Assembly: GCF_964199755.1 (NCBI RefSeq)
Contig: NC_133896.1
Span: 97,340,200-97,404,199, forward strand
Direction: 5' to 3'
DNA from: Larus michahellis
Taxonomy: Eukaryota; Chordata; Aves; Charadriiformes; Laridae
Length of the DNA: 64,000 nt
Made by a program: the position numbers and the translations under genes. The stretch's first letter is position 1. Each line of letters opens with the position of its first letter. Of the stretch, positions 12,271 through 26,700 are shown one piece after another. A model generated the notes under the pieces. It had not been told where the DNA came from. It saw only the letters and a program-made list of their open reading frames with translations, and did no database searches.

Positions 12271-13443
12271 AACAGAGGTGGTGCAGGATGGGGAGACTGC
12301 TCACAGCTAGCTCCCAAAGGGTACAAAATGGCACTTCCAAAATTAGTAATAGGGCTACCAACCTAAGAAGAAGACAGGCAACACGAGGACGACGCAATCG
12401 CTAGCATCCCTTATCCTTCATGTCTTCACAGAGCATCCCTGACAGAACTCCAGACGCAAGCAGCTTGGTGCCTGAATGCTGGCCCGGCTCATGCATTCTG
12501 GTGATTCTATGTGGATATGGAAGTGTGAGTGAATGAGAAGTTTCAAAATTGTCACTGTCCCCTCTCATAAGGTTTTTGCATTGACATAACATTGTAGAAA
12601 CAGACACTGCAAAAACAAGCATTGCAAGGTCCCAACGCTACCATCCCATCCTGCGTGCCTCTTCAAAGCACGTTCATTTTCATTAGAATTCCCTGCCCTT
12701 TAAGACAGGTGAATCCTGAAAATGTCAGGACCTTCTGTCTCACACTGTATACCCAGGACACCATCCCCAAGGTGCCCAGTGCTGCACCAACATTAACAAT
12801 CATAACGCACTTCTCACAGTGAGGACATTAGTCCTGTATTTTATGTAGTTTCTGCAGCTGAACTATTCCATGTAATCTCTGTTTAAAGACAACAGTAAAG
12901 CAGTCTTTGCACCATTTCTTTAGGATCCCAAGGAACAGAAATGTAGTTAGTGCAACACAGCGGATAAGGCTGGAATGGTAGAAAGGACTCTGACACCATT
13001 GTGTATCTGCCAAGGAAACAGGGATGCACAGGCAATGCTGACAGGGAAGGTAAAGACTCCTTATAGTCTATGGTAAAGCCATTCTGATGTGACATTAAAA
13101 TCTTAAAACATTAAAGAAATGGTGAAGATGATCAAACTGCAGATTAATCCTTAACTGCTTTAAGGCCAGCAACTTCAACTGTAGTATTTTTTTTAAGCTT
13201 AATTCAGGTAGTAGAGTTCTTACTTAGAGAGGGATAAGCAGATGTATTTAACACTTCCAGGTCAATTATGGCTTCTTTTGAAGCAAATTATTTGGACCCC
13301 TGCTCCATGATAGGATCCTGCTTCTAGATGAGTCACTCTCCTTCATCAGGCTGTTAGGTCAAGGAGACATCTTCTTGAGCACTGCACTCAAGCTCTCTGG
13401 TACATCACCTCTGTCACACATTGAGGAGCCAATGCAATGAACT

Positions 13444-13467
13444 AACAATAAAAAAATTTTTATTGTT
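13444..13467. terminator. Palindromic double poly(A) signal; candidate QTRT2 3' end
   Basis: AACAATAAAAA and TTTTTATTGTT form a perfect 11-bp inverted repeat around AA, so AATAAA is present on both strands (13447-13452 on +, 13459-13464 on -). On the - strand it lies about 1 kb after the QTRT2 stop, a reasonable 3' UTR length. Whether it is used is not visible from the sequence. Confidence 0.45.
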
Positions 13468-14505
13468 ACTTTGTAACACAAAATGAATAAATCCAGGATT
13501 CGAAGTAAGAGGCATTAAAAAAAACTGAATAAGAGGAATGTGACATAATTAAGTCATATTTTAAAACAAGGAGCCATAAGAATCTTTTCTAAACCCTTTT
13601 TCCTGCAATTCATCTCTTCCACAGCTCCATCTCATGCTGACATTTGTGCAGCCTGCTATCTGACCAGTGCTAGGGCAGTTGGAAAGAATGGTACATTCAC
13701 GACCAACCACGTGCTAGTGCAGGAGTGAAATCTTTGTCCATACAGGTGAAAGAGTACAGAGTCAAAAAAACCTTCTACAGCAGGACACGGATTAAACGCT
13801 TTCCCTTCTTTCTGGCTCTAATGTCACAGAGTAGGACTCCTGAAGCAGAAGGTTTTCACGGCCAGGCCGAGCTGGATGCCCTCCTCCTGGCCCAGAGAAC
13901 ATTCTACACTGCAGCCTACATTCTACGTGTACAGCCCCTTGTGCCACTGAACACGGCAGCCCTTCCAGTCAGTTCTTTTCAGGGACACAGATGCTGGCAG
14001 TGGCCATAAGAAACAGTGTGTTAGACTGAGGCAGGATCTCTCATCAAGGAGCTGCATGATGGGACAACTACATCACTGGGATTTTCTAGAAAAATAATTA
14101 CCTGCAATATGCGTTGAGGATGGAACGAGAGTCCCCAACAGCTGCTGAGCCTCCTGTCAGAAGCTGGATTAATTTAAAATATATGCCCTGCATCTTCTGC
14201 AATCACAAGGTCAATAATTCTGTCCTTACACATGGAAAATCGAGTGACTAACTGAATACAAAGCTACCTATACTGGTCTTGTGAGCTGTTCAGGCTCCTC
14301 CATACCCTGAGAATGCACCAAGCCAATTAACTGAAAGGGACATTTGAATAAGGTCTTCCTTCCACACCAAGAAAGTGAGATCTTCAAATGTCCTCTTCAG
14401 TTCCCTCCAGGAAGGAAGGCATTCTACTGCTGACCGGTCCAGGTGACACTGTTGGCAGTCCACCTTACCCAGTCCCACTGGATAAGGATGTAACCTCCTC
14501 TGAAC

Positions 14506-14767
14506 TCACTGGCCTGGCTTCGCATCTGCTGGGCCTTGAAGCGCCTGCCTGAAGACAAGATTTTTCAGCTGATCCAGTTTATTGTCTCTTAAGGCATCCC
14601 GTATGGCACTGAAGAAACCGAAGTAGTGCTGGAAGTTGTGCATCATGAGCAGGACACTGGCCAACAGCTCATTGGTCACGAGGAGGTGATGGACGTAGGC
14701 GCGAGTATGCCTCTGACAACAGTAACAGGTACATCCTTCCAGCAAAGGACCAAAATCCTCTTGGTAT
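14506..14767 (-). CDS. QTRT2: QTRT2 exon 8 (zinc site, C-terminus)
   Basis: Starts after CTTAG, encodes [20 protein letters not shown], then [30 protein letters not shown] and [20 protein letters not shown], ending ADAKPGQ and a stop at 14506-14508. The tail is about ten residues longer than the human one. Confidence 0.96.
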
Positions 14768-17700
14768 CTAAGGAGGAAGCAACGTTGGATAACATCAGTG
14801 GTACAGAAGACCCCATCAAGCAATAAGGAGTGCCCAGTTATGACGTGGCCTTTTGCAGGGACCTGAGCCCTGAAGTCCTGAGGGCCTAAAACCAGCTGCT
14901 GTAAGATGTGTTGACATCTGCGACCAGCACCACTGGCATGAAGGACTTCAAATATCACACAAGAACTCACTACAGAGCCAAAAGGCCACACATCTAAGTC
15001 AAAGGAGAACTCTGACTACATCCACAGCTAGGAGCAGAGAGAGGCCTTATCCATGCTTTTCCCGACAGAAAAGCTGCAGCACAAGACATGCCTCGCTAGC
15101 TATCACACAGTCTATAAAGGAGGAAGCTATCAGAAACAAGGATTTAATGATTCCACTATTCATAAAACAGTATTCCCCCTCTAGTGCAAGATGCACCATT
15201 CTCACAAAGTGGAGAGAAGATGGAGCAGAGCAACACAGTTGTCCAGTCAGACAGCCTAGCGGTAGCTGTGGAAAAGAGGAAGGATGGACAGGTGGTACTC
15301 TGGCCAAAATTTTTGTGACGTATCCAGAAGCTGCAGCATTGCTTTGCAGCTGCCCAAACTGAGTCAGAAAGTGGAGGATCTCCATAGTTTAAATAAAATC
15401 CAGCATCTAAAGACGACCCAAGTTAGATGTGGAAGACCAAAACGATCCCCAGACAACCTTTGTCAAGCTGCTGTCTTTCAGCTGGAACATAGTTATGACC
15501 ACAGTAGGTCTGCTGGATAAATGATCAGAAAATCCCTGGCTTTAGGTCAGGCAAAAGATGCTTTCAGCCATGCACTGTTGCCTGATAACAAGCTAGAACA
15601 CTTGTCCAACACTCTCCATTCAGTGTCCAGAAGAACTTTCTTCAACAACTTCAACTTCTATGAGGCGTCCCATCCAGCTACTGACAACATGCAATCAAAT
15701 ACAGAGGACAAAAGCACCATATCCCCTGACGCAGCTCCAGGTACCCTCCTCACAAACTCATGTACCTTTTGTCCTTCAGAAATATCTCAAACGGTGTCAT
15801 TTCTGGGTCAGCTTTGGAGATTTCATCCTGGTCTTCTTCAGTACCATTCTTCTCCAGGTGCTGGGCTCCATTTTGTTTGAAAACTGTTTTAAATAAAAAG
15901 ACAACAGCCTTTTATGAACAGACAGCAAGGGCAGAGGAAGGGTAGCAACCTTACAGGATGTATTTCTGCTACCCTCTTGCCAGATGAAAACTCCTGCCAC
16001 AAGTTTCCACCTCTTTCCTAGAGTAAGCAACTATTTTTCTTTAATTGTCATAGGTTAGTTAACATAAATACAATTTTAGATGATTAAAACAGCAAGAGAC
16101 AAGTGAAAACTAATCTACTAAACCTAATGAAGAGCTAGAGCTGAAACATCAGTATAACTTTTTGCTGCTCTACTGAGCTGAATTCTTAATAAAATGTCAA
16201 AAATATTTACAGTCTGAACTGCATGCTGAATAGAATGCAGTCACCTGAACAAATTGATTTTATTGAGATTTTGTTAGAGTAGACAGGCAACTCATCTGCA
16301 TTCAATCATTCTACTTTCCATGCTGTCATCAGGCTCAGAGATTTAGACGCCTTTTGTTTTTATTTTTTTTTTTAAACAATTGGAATAAAAAGAGGCTGGT
16401 AGCACTGATGCAGAAGATATAGATTCCACATCTGCCTTCTCAGCAGTCTATCTTAAAAATAAAAAATGATCCTCTAATTTTGTAGGCTTGAATTTTTAGG
16501 CTTGTTCTTAAGTAGGATGTGTGTCTAGAAACATCAATATTAGTGTTTGCACAGTCCATGTCTACTGAGTGCTAAACAGAGACAGAACAAAGAGACTGTC
16601 CTTGCCCAGAATCTTATGATTTAAGAATAAGGTGATACAAGGTAAAGAACAACAAAGAGAAGGGTTAAAAATAATAATAAAAAAAAAAAGCAGCAAGCAC
16701 AAAGAAACAAGATGTTCTGTTCTATTCAGCTGGTTTTAAATTATCCAGGCAAGAAAAGCTGCTAGGTTCTACCCAGGAGGAAAAATGTAAAATGTTTTCC
16801 TGTATTAAAAACATTTAATAGGCCAAAACAAGACGGCTGCTTGAAACACATTTGATAGATGCTTTAATGGGCAAGACACTTGCTCCCATCTCACCGCGTA
16901 ATGAAGCGGTGAGTTATGAACATGTCCATTTTGTTCTGATATGAACTAATGAATGCAAGGACAGAGAGGAAAGCTGCCCAAAGAAATGGGATCCCTAAGT
17001 TTTGTTGGCTAGAAAGGAGAAGGGACTTCAAATATATCTTATTAAAACAAATACATATTCAATTAATTTGAGAGATCAAGTATCTTAGATCTCCACTTAA
17101 ATAAGTCCAGCCTTCACTGCTAATGGTAACAGAAAATTTGCCAGTGGTCTCAAACAAAGAAACAAAAAAACAACCAACCAACCAAACACCCATCCACTTC
17201 TATTCTGCAAATGTTTAAGAAACATTTGAGCATCTTTTGGCTAATCAGACATTCAGACTCCAGGCTGAGGCCTCAAGTTGCCTTCAACAGGTTTCACACC
17301 AAATACCCCGCCTTCCAGGGCACTACTTGACAGTGGAATTCCATTTTTTTCCAGTGGTTACAGCACTTACTTCAGGAACAAAACCCTCAAATATAGATTC
17401 CTCCAAAGCATGAATTATGCTTGCCACAATACTAATTGATATAGTAAAAATTATAATGATCACCAAGAAGCTTACCTGCTGCTTCAGGATCTGGATAGCA
17501 GTCATAACTGAAAACCAAGGCACAGCCTCGCTCTGTCACTTGGAAGGGAAAGAAGCTCTCAAAAATGTCCACTCCCCTTTCAATGCACTCAAGCACCTCA
17601 TCTGGTTTGCCTACACCATGGATGATTCTGTAAGACACCACAAAACGACAAATCTAGAACATTCTGAGCACAGGTAAGCAGGTACCTGAAGCAGAAGGCA

Positions 17701-20700
17701 CATACACAGCACACGTAGCTTATCCCTGCAACTGCTAACTGGAAGGCAAGTGGGAAGGCACGTCATCACTCAGAATCCCATGTGCTTCCATTTCTCCACC
17801 TCCAACCCATCCAGTACGTGGCACGCTTTTCTTTATCCGCCATTTGAAAGACAGCAATAATCCCTCATTTACTGAGGAAAAATCTCATTCTGCCCATTAT
17901 GTTTGAAGTGATTTTGTTTCTTTCACACACACAAAAATATACTTAAATTCAAAATTCACCTAACATCTGTGCCTTAGAACAGTCATTTTCCTTAGTCATG
18001 TTTGTGCCCCAGGGAACTACCAGTTTCCAGACACATGGGCCCCTCTGCTTTGTAACTGTTTAGAAGACAGTCTAAAAGGACTTGATCAAGAGCAGCAGAG
18101 ACAGCAGTAGACGGCTAGTCAAAGATACAAGTCCTTGGGTGACAGACACAGCATATAACACTTGGAGAACTGCCTGGAAGAGAATACACTAATGAGAAGT
18201 GTCACTGGGAAAAGAAAAGATCCTTGGTCTATTCTTCCCTCCTCTCTACACTCTACCTGCTCAAATGAATTACCCAAAAACCTGGGCTGTAACATCTCCT
18301 GGGACATGGCATTAAGAGCCAGGAAGAGCCCAGCTGGATTGCCATCAATGGTAATAGAGATCCTGCTGTTAGCCAAATTTATCTGGCAGCTTCCCTGAGG
18401 GTGGGTGAAGCAGAAGAGAAGAGAGAAGTGCCTGCTCTCCTGCAGGTGCATGGCTGGGCTGACAGCTAATGTAGGGCAATGATCTAACCAGATAATTAGG
18501 AAAATACACAAGGGCTGATAAATGAAGTCACAAGATGCCATTTTTAGTCACTTTTCTAAGTACTCCAATTAAATTGATGAGCACAGAATGAGGATGGGAG
18601 AAGTTTACAGCATGAGTGTCTTATGTTTCAGGCTTTAATGGCAGGGAGAAAATGATACTCAATTGTTAAAACAGTAGCTCTGCGTATATGATCAAAATCC
18701 TTGCTAAAACTTATCTTTGCACAGGTAAGGACAAACATTTTTCCTTGCAAGGGTTCTGATACTATTGAAAAGGAAAATAAATTTTACCAAGAGACTTCAG
18801 CATCTTTAGGTACATGAAAGGGCTCTAAAGAGTACACTCATAAGATCGTTTCACCGTCACACAAAAAGCAGTCGCTTCTTGGGTGAAACACAGGAAGTGT
18901 TTGTCTTCTAGAGAATTTCATATTGGGGTAGAAAACAGCTGCAAAACAACTCCAGACAGAATGGCAAGGGTGATTCAGGAAAGCAGGATTGTCTGAAATT
19001 CACTTGAGGTGCTTATAAGACCCCCTAGGGCTAGCCAGCTTTCTTCTTATAAAGAGGTCAGAAACACCTGTCTTAACCAGACAAGCGAACTATTTGATAG
19101 GTGAGGCAGATACAGTGATAGCCACTAAGGTTAGCTGAGCAGATTGGACTCTAATGCTCCCAGGGGATCTTTTTAAGTAGCTCAACCAGACAGGATGGCT
19201 ATAACCCAGCAAGCCTTCCAATTGTCAGGAAAATTCAAACCCCAGGCACCGCTAAGCATGGACAAGCTGCAGCACCAGACACATGCTTTCACATTTAATT
19301 TCCTTTTGAACACCATTAGGTCAGAGCAGCCTCAGCTAACAGAGGGCTGCACAACTACTGAAAGACAATGAGGCCTGAGTCACTCTAATCAGGAAACGAT
19401 GAAAAAAGCACCCATACTACTTCTGTTGCAGCTGCTCTTGCAAGAGCAGCCCATGCAAAAGCCAGCAAGCTCAACCCAATTAAGAAACCCTCTAGCAAAC
19501 GTTAGCATGTACTGTCTGGTAGTCTTTAGTTACTGTTAGTCATTTATAAGAGGCCAAGAATGCTGCCACTCTTGTCCATGGATCAGATGGGCATAACCAA
19601 CAACTCCGAATACACAACAGTTCCCACACGATGCCAGTCCAAGCAGAGAATACAATTGTTTTGGGCCAGGCTGTACCACCTCTGGTAGTTCACAGGCTCA
19701 GTGCCTCAGGTACTAGGCCAGAGCTGTCTGCCATAAGATTGTGTAAGCACTGGCTGGTTCTGTCAGCACCCCTCTCTGCTCTCCTCCAGTTCACACCAGA
19801 GAGAACTGGTAACATGGCAGTTTTTCTGAGAAGAAATACCTGTAAAATAGGTTGATGATAACATTCTTGTTTGAGCTGAACCGCAAGTACATCATGGCCT
19901 CAGAGGCCAAATGCAAACTACCCAGACATATCCCACTTGTAATTCTTCCCCAAAAAAGTAAAGACGACTTGAACGAAAAGCTTGATTATTCTCCAAACAT
20001 GGAGAATCCTCATACCCACCGTGTAAGCACAGCTTGGTGCGAGTTGCAGCTAAAAACTGAAACAAGGGTTGAAGACTGCAGCCTGATAATGGCAGAATTT
20101 ATGCAGCCTGGCACACACACGGAGCTGTGCAATACAGTGATTATTTCCTACAATGACATTGCACAGCAGCCTGTAGACGCTCATCCTAACAGGACAGATG
20201 GACTTCTTGGGATATTGCCCACACAACTTACCTTGGTTTATCCTCTGGCAACTCTGCTGTGACAGAAGCTATCAGTTTCAACTTGGTCTCCTTGGCCATG
20301 GCACATCCCTGGAAGCCATCTAGCAGAAAGCCACCCACAGGTCGCTTGGCAGTCTCCCTGGCTGATCTGAGCCTCTCTTCCAAGATATCTCCACCTTCAA
20401 TTGCCCCAAACATTACACTTCCTTGTAGTTCCTGGCCCAGGAGAAAGCTACAAGTGTTAGAGCATGCTCTGCCAAAGACACGCAAGAGATCTTCACAGCC
20501 CAGACTCCAGATGCCTGCTACGTAAGCCCTACATTCCCAGGAACTTGCCAGAGTGTCTCATCCCATGCAAGGCTACTCCCCACGCAACACTGTGAAGTCT
20601 AAGTTTAAGGCAGAAATGGGATTAGGACGGACAAGATTCTGCTCCTTATCTTGACACTAACCCACTGAGAATTTTGGTGCCATTCTTCCCACCTCTCTAT

Positions 20701-23700
20701 AGAAGGCAATAGCCACAGATCATCTTTGTAAATGGCTTATTACAGATGTCCCCTCAGCACTACATGTGTCAGTTCAGAATACAAAGCAGGTGCCATTATC
20801 CTGGCTGTCAGACACCAGACCTCACAATGAATTGCCTTTCAGGGGATACCAATATCAGCTCCTGTAACCCATTTTCCTTTGTAGTACAGATTCAGATAAT
20901 ATGTCCCCTTTCACCAAAAGGGAAGGAAGTTTCAAAACTGCTGGGAGAAACAAAGAATAGTCCTGGCAAATTCTAGCAAGTCCTCCCTCACTTGGAACTG
21001 AGGGGACTTCAGAGCAAAAAGATGGGTTGTCTCAATCTGAATGAGAAGATCCTACTTTGCCCATGTAGACAAGCATGAAGGTAAGTGAAAGAAATGCACT
21101 ACAGTTCAAAAGCAGAAAAAACCTACCCAATAAAACCAAGTAGTTCTCCTCAACTAGTAGAGATGGGTATCCTGGAGCAGGAGGCAGTTATTAAAAGAGA
21201 GTGGCAGAAGGAAACCCCACTGTGCTACTGGTTATACTTCATCCAGGACTGTCACCTGGGCATTCTCTTCTAGATATGCATGGCAAAACTTCCTACTAAA
21301 TCACATCCTGGGACTGGCCCAGGATGCAGCATAGAACAAAAAGCAGCGGCAGTGCTATTGCCCTGATATTTTGGGGACCTTACTGGTGATTTCTCTAGCA
21401 GCTGAAGGCATGCATCCAGGAAGGAAAGCGACCTGTCCACAGACTTCTTGGCCCTTTTTCTACCAACTTCCCCAGAAATAGTGTCTCCATCAGAGATGCA
21501 CTGGAACCAGTCTGGCTGGATGGCCCGCTGTATGTCCATGAACTTGGAAGCTGTCATTTCCATGCGCCCTGAGGTCCCCCACAGGGACACCGTCTGTCAA
21601 GGAATAATAGGGATGAAGGTTAGTTGCAAACGTTAACAGAACTTAAGGGTGAAAGGAGAGAAGGGATGGGTCATTCCAGATACTGGAATGATACTTCATA
21701 GAAAAGCTCTCCAGGAGCATGGCTCAGATAACCAGCTGCCTTTGGCACAATGAGTGAAAGGAGATAAATGACCAAATTGGGATTTCTGGGATAGTCTTTG
21801 GTGAAACCATCACACACACTCAACACAGTGACTTCTCAACATGTTTGGAAGTCTGAAATAGAGCAGCTGACCTATCATCACACAAATTAGTGGCAAAATT
21901 GGGAAAAAAATTAACAAGAGGAAAAGACTTAATTCCTGTCAAAGTTATGTTGTCATCACATGAAAAGCAGCAAAGGCCGCAATGGGAAATACAGCTCGCT
22001 AATTTTCTGTACGCAATACAAAACTAAGAAACTAATTCCTCTTCCGAGCAGTGAATTCATACCATCCATGTGAATATATGTATATATATATAAATCACAC
22101 AGACACACTAGAAAGACGACAAAAGGTTGTTAGGCAATCCAAGGTTATTTTAGGTCCGAAATCCAGCCACTTCAGAAGGGATTGAAATGCCAAGCGCAAA
22201 AGAAATTCACAGCTTTCAAACTGAGCAACATAAGGAATGGCAGGTACTCATGAAGATTGTACACAGAGTCTCCTCAGCCTGTTTACATGCTTTCCATTCT
22301 GTGTGCGCTGATGGGCACCCACCTTCCATCATTACTCCATGTTAGCCTCATAAGACTCTAAAGAAAGATAAAAGCACTTGCGCTGAGAGGTTATGTTACC
22401 TGAGCATTTCTGGGCTATCAGGTGTTACTATTCGATTCCTAAATGCTCACACTCACAAAATGTTACTGCAGCCACTGCAGCTATGCATGCTACCATGTTT
22501 CATCCTATTCTGTGAAATCTGTAATTAACCCGCGAGTGCAGCTTGGCAGTTGGTTTCCTTGTATTATTGTTAGACTTGCGACACTGCTGCTCCAAAATTT
22601 TAAAGGGGTATTCAAGTAGATTAAGTATTGGGATCAAGTCTTTAGAAGTTAGTTCTTTTCATCTCCAACTCCATTAGTGCTTTTTAAAATGAGGAATGGT
22701 TTTCAGCTATCAAAAATAGCTTATAGCTTGAAGCGTTATGAGGACTTTTGGAGGCTTGAGGATTTAAACGCATTCTCCTAGGCTATGCCAGACAGATTAA
22801 GCAGTGCAGTTCTCATGCATACTAATCCACAAATTGAATTTGATCATCTGATGCAAAAGAACCGAGCAGAACAATTATTTTTTTTGTCTGGTCTCGACAA
22901 AAAACAAAAGGATTGTGCAAATACACCATGTCTGTTGTCCGTCTATCTCTCCTGATTACTTTTGGCCTCATCAGCCCATTTCACTAAATTTGAGCAACAA
23001 AGAAACAGACAGAAGTCTCCAAAGCAATAACGTTTTTGTAAATTTCCAATTAAAAAACCAAAAGCAATTCCAAAGGAGGAAGATCCCAAATTAGTACCTG
23101 CAGAATAACTGGAACACAGCAACTTGCCTGGAGAAGTTGTGGATGCCCCTTCCCTGGAAGTGTTCAAGGCCAGGCTGGATGGGGCTTTGAGCAGCCTGGT
23201 CTAGTGGGAGGTGTCCCTGCCCATGGCAGGGGGTTGGAACTAGGTGATCTTTAAGGTCCCTTCCAACCCAAACCATTCTATGGTACTATGATTCTATAAC
23301 TATACGTTGTTCTGCAGCAGCATGTTGGCAAGTTAGTACCTGCTGCCTCTTACATGAGAGCATCAAGGAACAACTGGTGAAGGCAGGCGGAGGAAAGTCA
23401 GAACCGTTTGAGCCAAAGGGTACGGAGTGTAATCAAGTCTAGTTACGTTTGTTCCGCTGTGCAGAGGAAAAAAGCTGCTTTAAGAAATAAAATAGCCACG
23501 CGGCTTAGAGAACTAAGCGTTACCCCGTGATTATTTAAATCCAGCCTGTGCCAGGCTTTCTGTCCCATTGCTTTCAAAAAGCTTTAATAAGTATTTTTCA
23601 GGAGAGATCCAGCTGCAGGCAGCCTTGCAACAAGGTGACAAAAATCTTTACCAGTTTCAAAAAAAGAAAAATAACTAAATGAAACCTCCCACACCCATGC

Positions 23701-26700
23701 TTAGATCGCTGCTGTCACCTCATAGCTGCACAATGGCGAGACAAGCTTCAGGTAATTCCTTCCCTGCAGAGAGACAGGACTCAACCTGGTTCCCAGCAGC
23801 AAAGAATATACGCTCCAAAAAAAAAACCCCATTATGGCAGTAGTAACCCTCTGTCATTCACTGACCTTTCACCAAATGTGACTGTACCCAAACAGGCCTT
23901 GGGACTGACCATATCTGAGCAGCTGCCAGGAGTGGCCCCTCCAGGCCAAAGCTGCAGCAGGCAACACGTGGATCGCCCAGGGAACGTGTGTACCCATGGG
24001 ATGGAATGGCCAAACATCCACAAAACCACATGCTCCTGGATCACTGAGCCACCTTCCTGCAGAAATACTAAGTTCCTCCCCTTTATGGGCCTGTAGCAGA
24101 CTGTAAATACACACACAGAAGTTCAGGTTTGCTTACCAGCGGCATCACCGTTAGCTTGTACAGCACATAAGCTAAAACACATGTATTTTCTTTTACTACC
24201 ATTAACCACAACATCAGAGCTCTCCTTCCTATCTGAATTGCCACTTAACTGTTCAGGGAACACACTGCCAAGTAAGAAAGTGTCCAGCTTTATTTAGTTG
24301 GAGTTATAAGCATGTAAATGACATTTCTTTTTGTGCAAAGATTTATTTTTCTACAAAGCATAAAAACATCTTGTGGCTGTCTAAGCACACCCACACAGAT
24401 GGGGGGAGGACTGGCAGCTTTCTTACTGGAACTTTAATTGGATTCTTTCAAGCCTTTACAGTTACTGTACCTTGTTTGTGTTGTAGCCAGATGGACAGGG
24501 AGTGACTGGGTCATGAAGGGAGCAGTACAGCACTGCATCTGGCATACCTGGAAAGTGACAGACACCGAGCAGAATTTCATGAACCAAAACAAAGCTAATG
24601 CAAAGATGTGGTTTGTAAATCTGCAAAAGGGTATTCTCCCACACACAAGTAAACCCATTCTGACAAAGAAAATATTGTTCACTTGATGTCTCAGCACCAG
24701 AGGCAGCACTTTTTCCCCAGCTTTACTAGCTGCAGGGAGAAGAGTGCAGCAGCAGGACAAATCATCAAATAATACCCTTTGGTTCAGCAATCTACACAGC
24801 TCCTTTGAGATTTATTTATGTTTCTTCTTGGTAATACTTCTACTATTAAAATTTGCCAGACACAACAGCTGACTCACTTGACCACTCAACTGATACACTG
24901 GAGACATCCAATACAACCTAAACCGAGCAACAGCCTCAAGCCTAGAAATGTTAAGGAAGGCCAACATATAGTGAGAGATCAGATCAGCTGCAGAAATGAG
25001 AAATTTATCATCCCTGCCAGATTGGAGGTTTCATATTTCATACAATAAACTAGACAGTATGTCACAATTACATACAGTTTTTATCTTCACAGATAGTCAC
25101 TGAAATTGGTGAAGCCTCCAAGAAGTTTCAGATAAAAGAGATAAGAGATTTTCAATTTTTCTTGAAGGACTAAGTTGTCCCAAGGCAGCTGAAGTTTATT
25201 GAAAGTTGGGTGCAAACTTCCTTTGGAAATTCAAGCCATAACTTTGCTTATGTAATGAAATGCATGTCCAAAATTTTAATGTGCCCCCCCCCCCAAAAAA
25301 AAGCTTGGCCTCCATTTATAGGAAAAAATGTTAATTTTTTAAAAAATTATAATAATTTACATTCATAACGTATGTTTAACTGGCACATACAAAATATTCA
25401 TAAAAATATCTCAGCTTTGATACAAGCATTAGGAACTCACAAGTTTTTTTTCTTGCAAAGCCCATTAGATTACATATACAAAAAACTGTCTGTAAATTAT
25501 AGATGTTAAAGACATGCCACCACTTCAACAGGATTTACCCTATACTCAGTATAGCCTGAGATACACAAACAAAGCATCCCAGAGAAGCTTGTTGAGTTGG
25601 CTCATTGTCCTCCAGTTCTCTGACCTACCTCCCCAGATGCAAATACAGGTTATGATACAGATATACATATAAGATGCTAACTCCACATTCACTACATACT
25701 CAGTTTCCTTCACCACAGATCTTGCCTGCATAATGCATGTGGTCAGGCCTTTACTGATCTGTTACAACAACCAGAGGAAAAACCCAGGAGTTACGAACAC
25801 AGGAACTGCTGCTTTACTCATTCTTATCATCGAGGTGTTAAGATAAACATTTCATTTATGAACTGCACCATAAATAGAGCACAGGGACTGATGAAGATCA
25901 CAAAGGCTTGATGCAGTAGCTGAGGGCTATGGCAACATTGACTGCTTTGCATTTGACTATCCATAAGTAAAACAGTATATTCCTAAAACTGACTCTTTAA
26001 CATGGAAAAATTGAAGAATACAGGGAGCAAGTACAGTCCAACTGCTAAACTGACAGGAACAAAGAACGGGAGAAAAACGAGCTTCTTCGCCCGTGTCTTT
26101 AGTTTCTCAAAGCTCCCGAAAATCAAATATGGGTTCTTTCCCTAACATCCTCTCAGAACAATAGCTCGGAAGCTGACTGACAAGTGTCCACCAGCTGAGA
26201 CTGATTTGATGTGGGGTGCTTTGCTTGCTTACTCTTCATACCGTATGAAGATTTCCTGTTGGAAATCTTCAGATGAAACCAACTGCTTTATGAGAATCAA
26301 AAAAAGCCAGCTTGAGCAGAAAGATACTCTCAGGAAATGTATTTGGACAGCTGTATGGGGAAGGCCATTTTCATGACATTTTCTACTTCTCCTCATCAAA
26401 AAAAGTCAGAAATTACATTTGGCAAGATTCATTTGCAGCAGTGATTGGGGGCTCAGTTCTAATCTCAACTTTTGTGCTAAGCTCATCCCAGTCAATGCTG
26501 AAGGCTGGGTGTAGAAAAAAAGAAACAAAGCAAAACTACATATTTTCACAGTGTTTGAAGGATTTTTGGCCCTACTATTAACAACATAGTATTTCAAGTC
26601 TTTCTCAACGTCATTTGAGTGAGAAAACGTCTAAATGTGGAAAGCCTATGCCTACATCTTTCTGCCCGCTGTACTGCCTAAAAACATACCAGTGGGATCT

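Larger units (their letters stand above)
11477..13443. other. Intergenic between the antisense CR1 and the QTRT2 3' end
   Basis: A+T-rich, with the CA repeat and two hairpins listed separately. No exon-like open frame recognised. Confidence 0.5.
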
